Origin: Planctomycetia bacterium
GTDB lineage: Bacteria > Planctomycetota > Planctomycetia > Gemmatales > HRBIN36
Assembly (NCBI GenBank): GCA_016795155.1
Contig: JAEUIE010000006.1
Span: 1-64,000 of the forward strand
Direction of reading: 5' to 3'
Length of the DNA stretch: 64,000 nucleotides
The notes under the pieces were generated by a model that saw only the letters and a list, made by a program, of their open reading frames with translations, was not told where the DNA came from and did no database searches. Positions 56,667 through 64,000 of this stretch are shown here, piece after piece (the stretch's first letter is position 1; every line of letters begins with the position of its first letter). Made by a program: the position numbers and the translations under genes.

Positions 56667-57479
56667 TCAGGCTAGTTGCCATTGAAAATCAATCATGCCG
56701 CGAATTGTTGGGCGGCCACGCACTTGTGACATGAAACCTGAGTACTCATTCATCCACAGATCGACAGCGGCAATTTCACCCGGGCGACGTGCATCATCCA
56801 GGAAGATACGCGCACCAGACGCAAGATGATTCGATAAACGAGGTAATGTACCAGACCTGCCAACATCTTTGGGCGGGCCGTCGATCATGAAGAAGTCTAT
56901 CGATCTGTCCAGTTCAATGAGGATTCCAGATGGAATTTCATAACAGGTATCTGGGTGGCCATTCCAGGTAAAAGGAGACAACGGAGCATACGTAAGTTTA
57001 ACGAATTGATTCAGTCCACATTCCTTCAGCCTGTTTTCGGTCAAGTGCAGCCAGTGTTCATCATGATCGAAAGAATAAATGCGGGGAACATCTCTGCCCT
57101 TGAGTTCCTGTTGTTTTGCGAAGAACGAAAAGAGCCGTGTTGATACGCCTGAGCCCATTTCGACAATGGTTTTGGGCTGTTTGAGCTGTAACTGTCTCCA
57201 GATAAACAGAATGGTTGCAGGTGAAGCAGCCCATGCATTTTCCAGATCTACTCTGGTTATGATGTTTTGCAAAACATGCCTGTTCTGAATTTCCTCAGCG
57301 GCCAGGTTTTCACCTGGTTGGATCAGGTGATGATCGAGGCTGTACCAGAAATCTCTACTCAGTTTTTTCCAGGCAGTCCAACTGAAGGATGGAAGATTAC
57401 CTTTGCAGAAGCGAGACATCATCCATGGCTTGACTACCGGCTTAATGCCACGCCAGACTATGCCCTGAATGGATGGCAT
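56667..57479 (-). CDS. SAM-methyltransferase-fold protein of the glycan cluster
   Basis: About 270 residues from the ATG at 57479, four bases after the Wzt stop; longer in-frame starts would overlap Wzt deeply. The motif KTIVEMGSGVSTRLFSFFAKQ is a SAM-binding-like loop, IYSFDHDEHWLHLTENRL fits the ribose-binding acidic region, and IDFFMIDGPPKDVGRSGTLPRL fits motif IV. It resembles methyltransferases acting on glycan or small-molecule substrates, but full catalytic assignment is not possible. The N-terminal 100 residues (GIVWRGIKPVVKPW...) show no known domain. Confidence 0.75.
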   Translation of the reverse strand: MPSIQGIVWRGIKPVVKPWMMSRFCKGNLPSFSWTAWKKLSRDFWYSLDHHLIQPGENLAAEEIQNRHVLQNIITRVDLENAWAASPATILFIWRQLQLKQPKTIVEMGSGVSTRLFSFFAKQQELKGRDVPRIYSFDHDEHWLHLTENRLKECGLNQFVKLTYAPLSPFTWNGHPDTCYEIPSGILIELDRSIDFFMIDGPPKDVGRSGTLPRLSNHLASGARIFLDDARRPGEIAAVDLWMNEYSGFMSQVRGRPTIRGMIDFQWQLA

Positions 57480-57483
57480 CAAA

Positions 57484-58755
57484 TTAATTACCTGAAGGTT
57501 TAACGGACCACACGGATGGTGCGATACACACGCCGCGATGAAACACCCTGCCCTCGCCAAACTGTTCAGCATCCTGAACGGTAAACAGCATGGCATGCTC
57601 GACTGCATCGACCTCGCAGTTGCGATCGGTCAAAGCCAGTTTCATTGAATAATCGCCCGGCGCGAGAGGGAAATTCGGAATCTCGCAAACTACCGCACAT
57701 TTGCTTTGTATCGTACTGGTGACATCCTGCGAAGCAGGGGTGTGCACCGTCAACAGCCTTTGTCCCAACATATCGTCGATGCCGATTCCCACTTTGGGAG
57801 ATTCGAGCTTTCCTTTCGGATCGATATGTATTTTAATCCGCAGCGTATCACCCAAAGCGATGGATTCCACGGCTTGCTGTTGATCATTCAGCAGATATAC
57901 CGATTGGAAAAGGATGCGCTCACGCCGATCTGTTTCAATCTCCCGCAAATCGGTGGTTTGTTCTGCGTACTCTGTTCGATTCAGTCGTTGATAGTGGTCA
58001 ATGACATTTTTTGCATCCCCACTGAATGCCACTCTGCCTTTTTTGAAGCAGATAGCTTTGGTACAGAGATGTTTGAGTGATGCCATCTGGTGACTGACGA
58101 TGACCACGGTACGACCATCGCGACTGATATCACGCATGCGGCCAAGGCATTTGTTCTGAAACGATTGATCCCCAACTGCCAGCACTTCATCGACAATGAG
58201 AATCTCAGGTTCCAGGTGGGCTGCAACCGAAAAGGCCAATCGCACATACATGCCGCTGGAATAGCGTTTGACCGGAGTATCGAGGAACTTTTCGACCTCC
58301 GCAAAGGCAACGATCTCATCGAACTTACGGGTGATCTCTTCTCGCTTCATTCCCAGAATGGCACCGTTCAAATAGATGTTCTCCCGACCAGTCAGTTCTG
58401 GGTGGAAGCCGGTGCCAACTTCGAGGAGTGAACCCATGCGGCCACGGATATCGGCATAGCCTGCGGTGGGTTCGACTATGTGGCTAAGAACTTTCAGAAG
58501 TGTACTTTTGCCTGCACCATTGCGGCCGATGATGCCTACGACTTCGCCGGGCATGACATCGAAGGAGACGTCTTTCAGTGCCCAGAATGATTCTTCCTGC
58601 CGAATGGCCCGCTTGGGTGTAGCCAGTCGGCGAACTTTGTCCCAGGCATTGCGTGCCATCAGGCGCATGTTCTCGGTCAGGTTGTTATCCTTGCTGGGAG
58701 CCAGCCCGAGACGATACTGTTTCGAGATGTTATGGACGGAGATCGCAGGTTTCAT
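57484..58755 (-). CDS. wzt: ABC transporter ATPase of polysaccharide export (Wzt-like)
   Basis: 423 residues. Walker A GRNGAGKST at 77-85, signature RYSSGMYVRLAF at about 164-175, Walker B ILIVDEVLAVGD at 185-196, and the switch His in VSHQM. Beyond residue 250 is a beta-sandwich extension like the Wzt C-terminal carbohydrate-binding domain (SIALGDTLRIKIHIDP, LAPGDYSMKLALTD), which in characterised systems recognises the glycan's terminal modification before export. The ATG overlaps the permease TAA (TAATG), giving coupled expression. The methyltransferase-like gene follows immediately, fitting a link between chain-end modification and export (inference). Confidence 0.92.
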   Translation of the reverse strand: MKPAISVHNISKQYRLGLAPSKDNNLTENMRLMARNAWDKVRRLATPKRAIRQEESFWALKDVSFDVMPGEVVGIIGRNGAGKSTLLKVLSHIVEPTAGYADIRGRMGSLLEVGTGFHPELTGRENIYLNGAILGMKREEITRKFDEIVAFAEVEKFLDTPVKRYSSGMYVRLAFSVAAHLEPEILIVDEVLAVGDQSFQNKCLGRMRDISRDGRTVVIVSHQMASLKHLCTKAICFKKGRVAFSGDAKNVIDHYQRLNRTEYAEQTTDLREIETDRRERILFQSVYLLNDQQQAVESIALGDTLRIKIHIDPKGKLESPKVGIGIDDMLGQRLLTVHTPASQDVTSTIQSKCAVVCEIPNFPLAPGDYSMKLALTDRNCEVDAVEHAMLFTVQDAEQFGEGRVFHRGVCIAPSVWSVKPSGN

Positions 58756-59672
58756 TAGATGACGTCAGCAAAGGTTCGTTCGACGCGGCGGAAGTAGAAG
58801 AGCCCGATGATCAGCATGATAATGCTGACCGCAGACGAGGTACCCAGGGCATACCAGTCGATGGTGCCGTTAAGCAGTGTCGCCCGGATGTTGAGAATGA
58901 GGCCATAGGCAGGATTCAGCGGAAGCCAGTTGGAAGCGAGTGGACCGAAAATATTGGGACTGAGGTAAATGCAAGGAGTTGCAAACATCCATAGCTGTAC
59001 ACCGAAGTTCAGCACGAATTTGAAATCACGCTGGGCAACGATGAGGGCGCTGAGGAATAAGCCTACACCCGTTGCAGCCACGGTGAGCATGAAAACAAGA
59101 AAGGGGAATAGGAGCAGATTCCAACCGGGAGCCACCTGGTACCAGAACATGAGCACCACGAGGAGCCCGATGGAGACGAGGAAATCGAAAAAAGGCGCCA
59201 TCATGGAGGAGAGAGGTACTAGCAGTCGCGGAAAATAGATCTTGGTGATCAGTCGTTCGTTGCCTACGACACTGTTGCCCGCGGCGATGATGGCGTTGGA
59301 GAAAAATGTCCAGGGCATGACGCCTGCGAAAACGAAAAGTGCATAATCCTGAATACCGGTGTTCAGGCCGCCAAGTCTGCCCAGGAAAGCTGCAAAGACC
59401 AGCATGGTGGACAGGGGCTGAATGATGGCCCACATGACGCCGAGTACAGACTGCTTGTATCGTACCGCGACGTCGCGCCAGCCCAGGAAGAACCAGAGTT
59501 CGCGATAGCGCCAGAGTTGAACCAGATCACGCAGACTGAAACCGTGGCTGGGTTCAATGCGGGTAATCACCAATTGATCGCTTGGATTGCTTTCAAGCGG
59601 TTTCGGCGGGGCTTCTACCCTTGGCGTGAAAGGCACCGAACTATCAGAATGTGTAGCGAACGTTGAGCTCAT
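58755..59672 (-). CDS. wzm: ABC transporter permease of polysaccharide export (Wzm-like)
   Basis: About 305 residues from the ATG at 59672; a TTG at 59696 would add eight. After a cytoplasmic N-terminus, the ABC-2 permease core starts LVQLWRYRELWFFLGWRDVAVRYKQSVLGVMWAIIQPL, the Wzm/TagG/RfbA signature, and has six hydrophobic helices, including MPWTFFSNAIIAAGNSVVGN and a C-terminal IIMLIIGLFYFRRVERTFADVI. It forms the inner-membrane channel with Wzt for undecaprenyl-linked polysaccharide. A 128-base gap separates it from the upstream glycosyltransferase; I see no terminator and only weak promoter-like sequences there. Confidence 0.92.
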   Translation of the reverse strand: MSSTFATHSDSSVPFTPRVEAPPKPLESNPSDQLVITRIEPSHGFSLRDLVQLWRYRELWFFLGWRDVAVRYKQSVLGVMWAIIQPLSTMLVFAAFLGRLGGLNTGIQDYALFVFAGVMPWTFFSNAIIAAGNSVVGNERLITKIYFPRLLVPLSSMMAPFFDFLVSIGLLVVLMFWYQVAPGWNLLLFPFLVFMLTVAATGVGLFLSALIVAQRDFKFVLNFGVQLWMFATPCIYLSPNIFGPLASNWLPLNPAYGLILNIRATLLNGTIDWYALGTSSAVSIIMLIIGLFYFRRVERTFADVI

Positions 59673-59800
59673 GCGTGTTGTGGTTTCGTGCTGCAAACTT
59701 CAAGGCCTGCCTGTGAGTATGAACACCTTGATGGATCGTCAGGTATCGTTTTTCTTTTCATGGAGATCGGATACCCGAGACATTTCAATGACAGGATAGC

Positions 59801-61054
59801 TTACGATGCAGGTGCACCAAGGCTTAATGGCTGTGTTTTTCCAGATTGCACAGGTTTTTGCATGATTTTCACAAAAAGTTCGTGTAAAGGCTGCAGACAG
59901 CGATCCCAGGAATACCAGGATTCCACATAATCCCGACCAGATTGTCCCAATTGTTGACAGAGGTCAGGTTTGTTGAATAATTGCAAAAGTCGGCTGACCC
60001 ATTCACTGTTCGTAGTGACACACTGTGCCGGGTTGGGAACATGCTGGTGTAAGCCAGCCAGGGCAGCGGGGCTGGAGAGCACTGGTTTTCCCATAGCCAT
60101 CGCTTCGAGCACCTTGTTCTGCAGGCCTCGGGCAATTCTTAGCGGTGCTATTACCACGGAAGACCGGTGCACATGCGGACGCACATCGGCAACCTGTCCT
60201 ACTACTTCGATACCCGCAATCGATGCAAGTGCCAGAACACGTGGTGCAGGTTTTCGCCCCACGATAGAGAAGGTTGCACCCGGGCATTTTCTTGTGACTT
60301 CAGGCCAAACCTCTTGAGCGAACCAGCATACCGCATCAATATTGGGAAGGTAATCCAGCGCCCCGACAAACACGCAGTGGTTTGGTCGAACTTCGTCATG
60401 GGAAGGATGAAAATACTCGAGGTCTACTCCGTTACTGATGGTGTGAACAGGTGCGTCAGGCACCAAGGATCGAAATAAATCACTTTCCGCATCGCTGACC
60501 AGCAAAAGTGCATCGGAGGTCTTGGCGAGCATTCTTTCGTATTGCCGTAACGCCTTCCCTTCACGTTGAAAAACAAAGCTTTTGGGAAAGAAGGAAGACA
60601 CTGCATAGTTGTTCCATTTTTCACTATCGACATCAACCAGATCAACCACACGCGGGGTGTTTCGCAATTCCGGGATCGCGATATAGGGCGCCATGGCTGA
60701 TGAGGAAACCAGGGTCAGATCAAATTCCAAGTTGTGCGACCAATGCTGAATGAGGGCTTGCAATACCTGGGAATGAAAAGCACTGATGGAAGTTACACCG
60801 CCTGTCAAAATAGACCAGCCCATACGCCCCCAGCGTTTGAAGCGGTCTGCCGGGATGATTGCAACCTGTTGACAAAGTGAATGCAAAACCTGTTGAGTAG
60901 AATCGGGGACTGGCTCATCAGCCAGGCATGCAAGAAGCACCTTATATCTGGTGGACAGATAGCGAAGCGTATGATAAGTGCGAATGCGATCGCCTTTATC
61001 AGGCGGGTAAGGTACCCGATGCGTCACATACAGGATGCTGGGAAGGTGAGGCAC
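59801..61054 (-). CDS. Exosortase-associated glycosyltransferase (stp1 type)
   Basis: 417 residues from a GTG at 61054, nine bases after the EpsI-like gene. The opening ILYVTHRVPYPPDKGDRIRTYHTLRYLS is diagnostic of the stp1 sugar-transferase group associated with PEP-CTERM/exosortase systems. Further features are VVDLVDVDSEKWNNYA, LLVSDAESDLFRSL, HTISNGVDLEYFHP, FVGALDYLPNIDAVCWFAQEVWPEV and GLQNKVLEAMAMGKPVLSSPAALAGL, all GT-B donor-site elements. Acceptor unknown. The paralogue at 50.2-51.3 kb is shorter at the N-terminal motif. Confidence 0.9.
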   Translation of the reverse strand: MPHLPSILYVTHRVPYPPDKGDRIRTYHTLRYLSTRYKVLLACLADEPVPDSTQQVLHSLCQQVAIIPADRFKRWGRMGWSILTGGVTSISAFHSQVLQALIQHWSHNLEFDLTLVSSSAMAPYIAIPELRNTPRVVDLVDVDSEKWNNYAVSSFFPKSFVFQREGKALRQYERMLAKTSDALLLVSDAESDLFRSLVPDAPVHTISNGVDLEYFHPSHDEVRPNHCVFVGALDYLPNIDAVCWFAQEVWPEVTRKCPGATFSIVGRKPAPRVLALASIAGIEVVGQVADVRPHVHRSSVVIAPLRIARGLQNKVLEAMAMGKPVLSSPAALAGLHQHVPNPAQCVTTNSEWVSRLLQLFNKPDLCQQLGQSGRDYVESWYSWDRCLQPLHELFVKIMQKPVQSGKTQPLSLGAPAS

Positions 61055-61063
61055 TGCTGTCGG

Positions 61064-61726
61064 TTACTGTTTGTCTGATTTCTCTGATTGACCATGCAGC
61101 GTCTTTTCCAAAGCAGGATAGAACTCTTTCAAGAACTGCTGCATCGTTTCATCCACGAGTGGCGCATCGAGAGATTTAGCTTCGCGGATGATGTAGAGCT
61201 TGTACAGGAATGGTTCGCGGTAGAAAACCAGCCTGGGAGAATCTGGTGCGATAAACAGGCCACCGGCACTCCAGGCCCACATGATATGCAGTGGTGCAGG
61301 AACAGGCTCTTTGGTGAACTTAGCAACCCAGAATTCCGGCGGGCGGCCCTCATGAACACCTGGAATCGCTTGTAATAGCCTGGTTCCCATCTTGTACCCG
61401 GCACCCTGATAACAGACATCAGGAGAATGTACTGCGATCGGCCCTGGCCTTCCACCAATTAGAAGTACGCTTACTTTTTCACCATTTTTCTTGTTCGTGT
61501 ACACTCGAGAAAGGTAACTGTTTACTTCAGCGATCTGCAATTGCTTGGCATTGAGTTCCATGGATTGACTGGACCAGTCACCTATAGTTTCTGGCAGTTG
61601 TGCGATTCTGGACATGCCTTTAGTCATTTCCTGGGATTCGCCCCATCGATTGACTAATTTGCCCTGATAGTAGCCTGCGCCGAGAATGATACCCGCCGCT
61701 AGGATTGTCAGAATGATGCGATACAT
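61064..61726 (-). CDS. EpsI-family exosortase-associated protein
   Basis: 220 residues. A membrane segment (IILTILAAGIILGAGYY) is followed by the EpsI/DUF3485 hallmarks LPETIGDW and the Cys motif HSPDVCYQGAGY, plus VSVLLIGGRPG. In other organisms EpsI is encoded beside or fused to the exosortase and is required for polysaccharide production, possibly as its accessory protein. Here it is separate and follows the BY-kinase gene by 22 bases, with AAAGG before the ATG. Its presence strongly implies an exosortase gene outside the window. Confidence 0.9.
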   Translation of the reverse strand: MYRIILTILAAGIILGAGYYQGKLVNRWGESQEMTKGMSRIAQLPETIGDWSSQSMELNAKQLQIAEVNSYLSRVYTNKKNGEKVSVLLIGGRPGPIAVHSPDVCYQGAGYKMGTRLLQAIPGVHEGRPPEFWVAKFTKEPVPAPLHIMWAWSAGGLFIAPDSPRLVFYREPFLYKLYIIREAKSLDAPLVDETMQQFLKEFYPALEKTLHGQSEKSDKQ

Positions 61727-61748
61727 GGAATGCCTTTCTTCCGTTAAA

Positions 61749-63932
61749 TCAATTATTTAAATTGCGGTACGCATATTTGCGTTGACTATAGCCGCGATAG
61801 GCTTGTGTTCCGTTCATGACTGCACCTAGAGTGTGGATATTTAGAGCATTCAGTTTATCTATTGCTTCCCTGACTGAACTGATACGACTGACCTGATGCA
61901 TCATCGAGAAGATCACACCGTCAGCATGCTGAGCGACCAGCAAGGGATCAGCAACGGGAAGGATGGGACTGGTGTCAACGATGATAAAATCAAACTCCGC
62001 TCTCAGTTCACTAAAGATGTTGGTCATCACTTCCTGAGCGAGCAACTCGATGACACGAGTATTGCATTTTCCAGCGGGGAGCAACCAAAGCCCAGGTGAA
62101 GTCGTTCGGTGAAGTGAATCTTGAACAGGCACCAGTTCACGGATTAATTCACTCAGTCCTGGCTCAAGGGGCATTTCAAATAATTCATGAGCCGTAGGGT
62201 TACGTAAATCAGCATCGACTAATAGCGTCTTCTGTCCGGAACGAGCCAGGGAAAGTGCCAGGTGACAGGCCAAGGAAGTTTTTCCTTCGCCACTATCTGC
62301 ACTGCAGACCATGATGATCTGCAATGAGTTCTTCTTGGCAGTATGAATCAATTGAGTCCTGAATGAATCGACTGATTCTGTGAGAATCGTTTGCCAGACT
62401 TCTTCATCATCTTCTTTAGGCTTAAATCCCAAGCTCAGTCGCTTTGGCGGTGCGGGAACCATGCCTACCACATTCATTCCAAAATGATCTTCAATTTCAT
62501 CAGGGGAAGATACTCGATGCGTCCGGCTTTCCAGGAATGCGATAAGAAGTAACCCTAGCCCAAAAGCAATAACTGACCCAAGAATGGAGAAACGTATTTT
62601 ATTTGAATACCGATCTGCTGTGGAGATCATTGGATCCCCCATTTTCCTGATTCGTTCCGGTGTATCAAGTTCCGCCTTGAGATTTTCCACAGTAGCTGAC
62701 AACTTTGCTCGAATTGATTCCAAGGTTCCTATTTTCTGTTTATCTTCTTCAACATTGACAGAATTCGTATTTAATTCCATTGAAACCTTGACATATTCAG
62801 CCAGATCTGCTCGCAGGGTTTTTAATGCTTCCTCCAGCTGTTTTATTTTGAATTTGATATTATCGAGTATTGCAGTTCGCTCTGCCTGTGTCTTTGACTG
62901 AATCTCTGTCACCAAGGATGGTCGAAGCTGTGTTTTTTTCTCATCAATCTGCTTTTGTATGGAAACCAATTCATCCTGCAGTTGTTTAACTCGAATATTC
63001 GTAGGTGCGGCTTTAATAGTTCGATCAAGTAATTCCTGCAAATTGGCTTGCTGTTGTTTAAGTGGCATGAGCTGAGGATGGTTGTTAAGAACTTCATCGA
63101 AGTACTTGCTCGAAGTATCCAGTGCCTGCTGTTTGTTATCGGAGAAGATTTTTAAATCATTTCGATAATGCCTTAATTCTGACTCTGCTCTTATTATTTC
63201 CTTCTTGGTAGCTTCCTGCAATTCGAGAGTTAGCTTTTGCCTAAGTAACACTGTTTCGGTGTTTACATCTTTGCCTGCATCTGCATTTTTTCGCATTTTT
63301 TCTCTAAGCACGTCAATTTCTGTTTTGGCCATATCGTCAAATCGAGTTAATCTGGTTAGTCGATCCATTCTCTCTTTTTTTGTTTCGCTACCAAAATCAC
63401 GTAAATACACTTCTCGAATGTTATTAACCAGAATTTTCAGTTCATGTGGTTTATCGCCCGACATCGAAAATTGCATAACTTCCGGACCGAATGGAAATTC
63501 CACTTTTAACTCTTTCATCAACCAGTCTTCGGGGTCTGGTTGCTCTTTGATGACCGAAAGTTTAGCTACATCCGAGTTTTTAAGTACTGAACTCATGAAC
63601 ACTGGATTTTTAATCAATGCGACCTGGGTTTGCCTCTGTAATGGTGGATCTGGATGTTCCTGCCAGCTTCCACCTACTCGATCCAGAATCCTGATTCGAG
63701 CATAAACGGATGGTTGCGTATAGGGGACTACGAACCAGAGAATCGTAGCTGCGAGCACAGCGAGTAAGATGGCAACCACACCTGCCTGAAACCATCTTCT
63801 CTTTAAAGCCTGCAGCAATATCCAGACATTTACTTTTTTGGAGTTACGCTTGAGTTTGCTGTTTTGGAAAGTACTATTTCCGTTAACAGATTGAACTGTA
63901 GTTATCGGCGATGTATTGGATGTGTTGGCCAT
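61749..63932 (-). CDS. Wzz-domain tyrosine autokinase (BY-kinase, Wzc-like)
   Basis: 727 residues. Membrane segments near residues 50-70 (VVAILLAVLAATILWFV) and about 450 (FSILGSVIAFGLGLLLIAFL) enclose a long periplasmic coiled coil of about 350 residues. The kinase domain follows: Walker A SADSGEGKTS near 547, Walker A' TLLVDADLRNP, Walker B FIIVDTSP, and a C-terminal tyrosine cluster (YRGYSQRKYAYRN) for autophosphorylation. It controls chain length and assembly of exopolysaccharide through cycles of phosphorylation. AGGAAGTGAG precedes the ATG. A gene ending at 63969 may lie just upstream. Confidence 0.92.
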   Translation of the reverse strand: MANTSNTSPITTVQSVNGNSTFQNSKLKRNSKKVNVWILLQALKRRWFQAGVVAILLAVLAATILWFVVPYTQPSVYARIRILDRVGGSWQEHPDPPLQRQTQVALIKNPVFMSSVLKNSDVAKLSVIKEQPDPEDWLMKELKVEFPFGPEVMQFSMSGDKPHELKILVNNIREVYLRDFGSETKKERMDRLTRLTRFDDMAKTEIDVLREKMRKNADAGKDVNTETVLLRQKLTLELQEATKKEIIRAESELRHYRNDLKIFSDNKQQALDTSSKYFDEVLNNHPQLMPLKQQQANLQELLDRTIKAAPTNIRVKQLQDELVSIQKQIDEKKTQLRPSLVTEIQSKTQAERTAILDNIKFKIKQLEEALKTLRADLAEYVKVSMELNTNSVNVEEDKQKIGTLESIRAKLSATVENLKAELDTPERIRKMGDPMISTADRYSNKIRFSILGSVIAFGLGLLLIAFLESRTHRVSSPDEIEDHFGMNVVGMVPAPPKRLSLGFKPKEDDEEVWQTILTESVDSFRTQLIHTAKKNSLQIIMVCSADSGEGKTSLACHLALSLARSGQKTLLVDADLRNPTAHELFEMPLEPGLSELIRELVPVQDSLHRTTSPGLWLLPAGKCNTRVIELLAQEVMTNIFSELRAEFDFIIVDTSPILPVADPLLVAQHADGVIFSMMHQVSRISSVREAIDKLNALNIHTLGAVMNGTQAYRGYSQRKYAYRNLNN

Positions 63933-63968
63933 AAGATGCTATCTCACTTCCTGATGATTACTTCATGA

Positions 63969-64000
63969 CTACTTCGATACAGTCACAATTAAGTCCATCA
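63969..64000 (-). CDS. Possible 3' end of an upstream gene
   Basis: On the minus strand an open frame entering from the right edge ends with DLIVTVSK and TAG at 63971-63969, 36 bases before the BY-kinase ATG. A short hydrophobic ending of this kind would fit a polysaccharide-export (Wza-like) or other cluster protein, but eight residues cannot identify it and the frame choice is uncertain. Confidence 0.25.
   Translation of the reverse strand, partial: MDLIVTVSK

Noticed and set aside
1-64000. Frequent CTGCCTG/CAGGCAG oligomers across the window
   Set aside because: They are noticeable by eye, mostly in coding sequence, but without counts against expected frequency and strand bias they cannot be called a functional repeat.
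1-64000. CRISPR arrays, tRNA or rRNA genes, insertion sequences, phage or toxin-antitoxin genes
   Set aside because: Looked for on both strands; no repeat-spacer pattern, transposase, integrase or structural RNA could be recognised.
33072-64000. An exosortase gene within the polysaccharide locus
   Set aside because: The only multi-helix membrane proteins are the O-antigen-ligase-like protein and the Wzm permease; neither shows exosortase Cys/Arg motifs, so the exosortase is not in this window.

Overview
The window looks like chromosomal DNA of a planctomycete, most likely Gemmatales-like. The evidence is the protein repertoire: two DUF1501 proteins with twin-arginine-like leaders, a PSCyt1/DUF1549/DUF1553 giant, two 'PVC-type' haem-binding dehydrogenases, a leader-bearing Gfo/Idh/MocA oxidoreductase and an exosortase (PEP-CTERM) exopolysaccharide locus. 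No rRNA, tRNA, CRISPR array, transposase or phage gene was seen. No stretch over 300 bases lacks a gene. Several starts are GTG or TTG.

Left edge (1-1.7 kb): a two-gene ArsR/SRPBCC (AHSA1) operon with a near-consensus, apparently leaderless promoter overlapped by inverted repeats, then a DUF1801 protein. By eye this part is more GC-rich than the rest.

Metal efflux (1.8-9.6 kb, + strand): a small Cys/His-rich secreted protein, an RND adaptor with His-rich ends, a CusA/CzcA-type RND pump, a lipoprotein with two His-rich modules and a C-terminal YHS/TRASH-like cysteine cluster, and a TolC-family lipoprotein. Together they form an envelope-spanning heavy-metal exporter plus accessory periplasmic metal-binding proteins.

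Planctomycete secreted-enzyme region (9.7-30.3 kb): a 1741-residue fusion of beta-propeller, HEAT-like region, cytochrome c and two alpha/beta-hydrolase domains. It converges, one base apart, on a shorter paralogue lacking the hydrolases. On the minus strand follow a DUF1501 protein, a metal-dependent amidohydrolase, an S41 peptidase, an AraC regulator, a Gfo/Idh/MocA oxidoreductase, a second DUF1501 protein and the 1700-residue cytochrome/WD40/DUF1549/DUF1553 protein. Related gene sets in planctomycetes are linked to breakdown of complex carbohydrates; here that role is inference.

FHA and PEP-CTERM proteins (30.4-33 kb): a tandem-FHA protein with a Met-rich coiled coil, and a secreted protein with a PEP-CTERM-like tail and thioester-domain-like motifs, followed by a clear intrinsic terminator.

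Exosortase/exopolysaccharide locus (33-64 kb, nearly all minus strand, many ATGA or TAATG junctions). The upstream unit runs from beyond the right edge to about 47.0 kb: BY-kinase/Wzz protein, EpsI, a stp1-type glycosyltransferase, Wzm/Wzt ABC exporter, three methyltransferase-like proteins, four GT2 enzymes, further GT4 enzymes, an O-antigen-ligase-like membrane protein and a hexapeptide acyltransferase. The downstream unit (44.4-33.1 kb) encodes a PaaK/CapK-like adenylating enzyme, a SufS-like cysteine desulfurase, two glycosyltransferases, a sugar-nucleotide epimerase, a FemAB-like protein and a giant TPR protein. Between the units, on the opposite strand, lies a membrane-anchored protein resembling exo-rhamnogalacturonan lyases. 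The exosortase is not in the window and may lie beyond the right edge.
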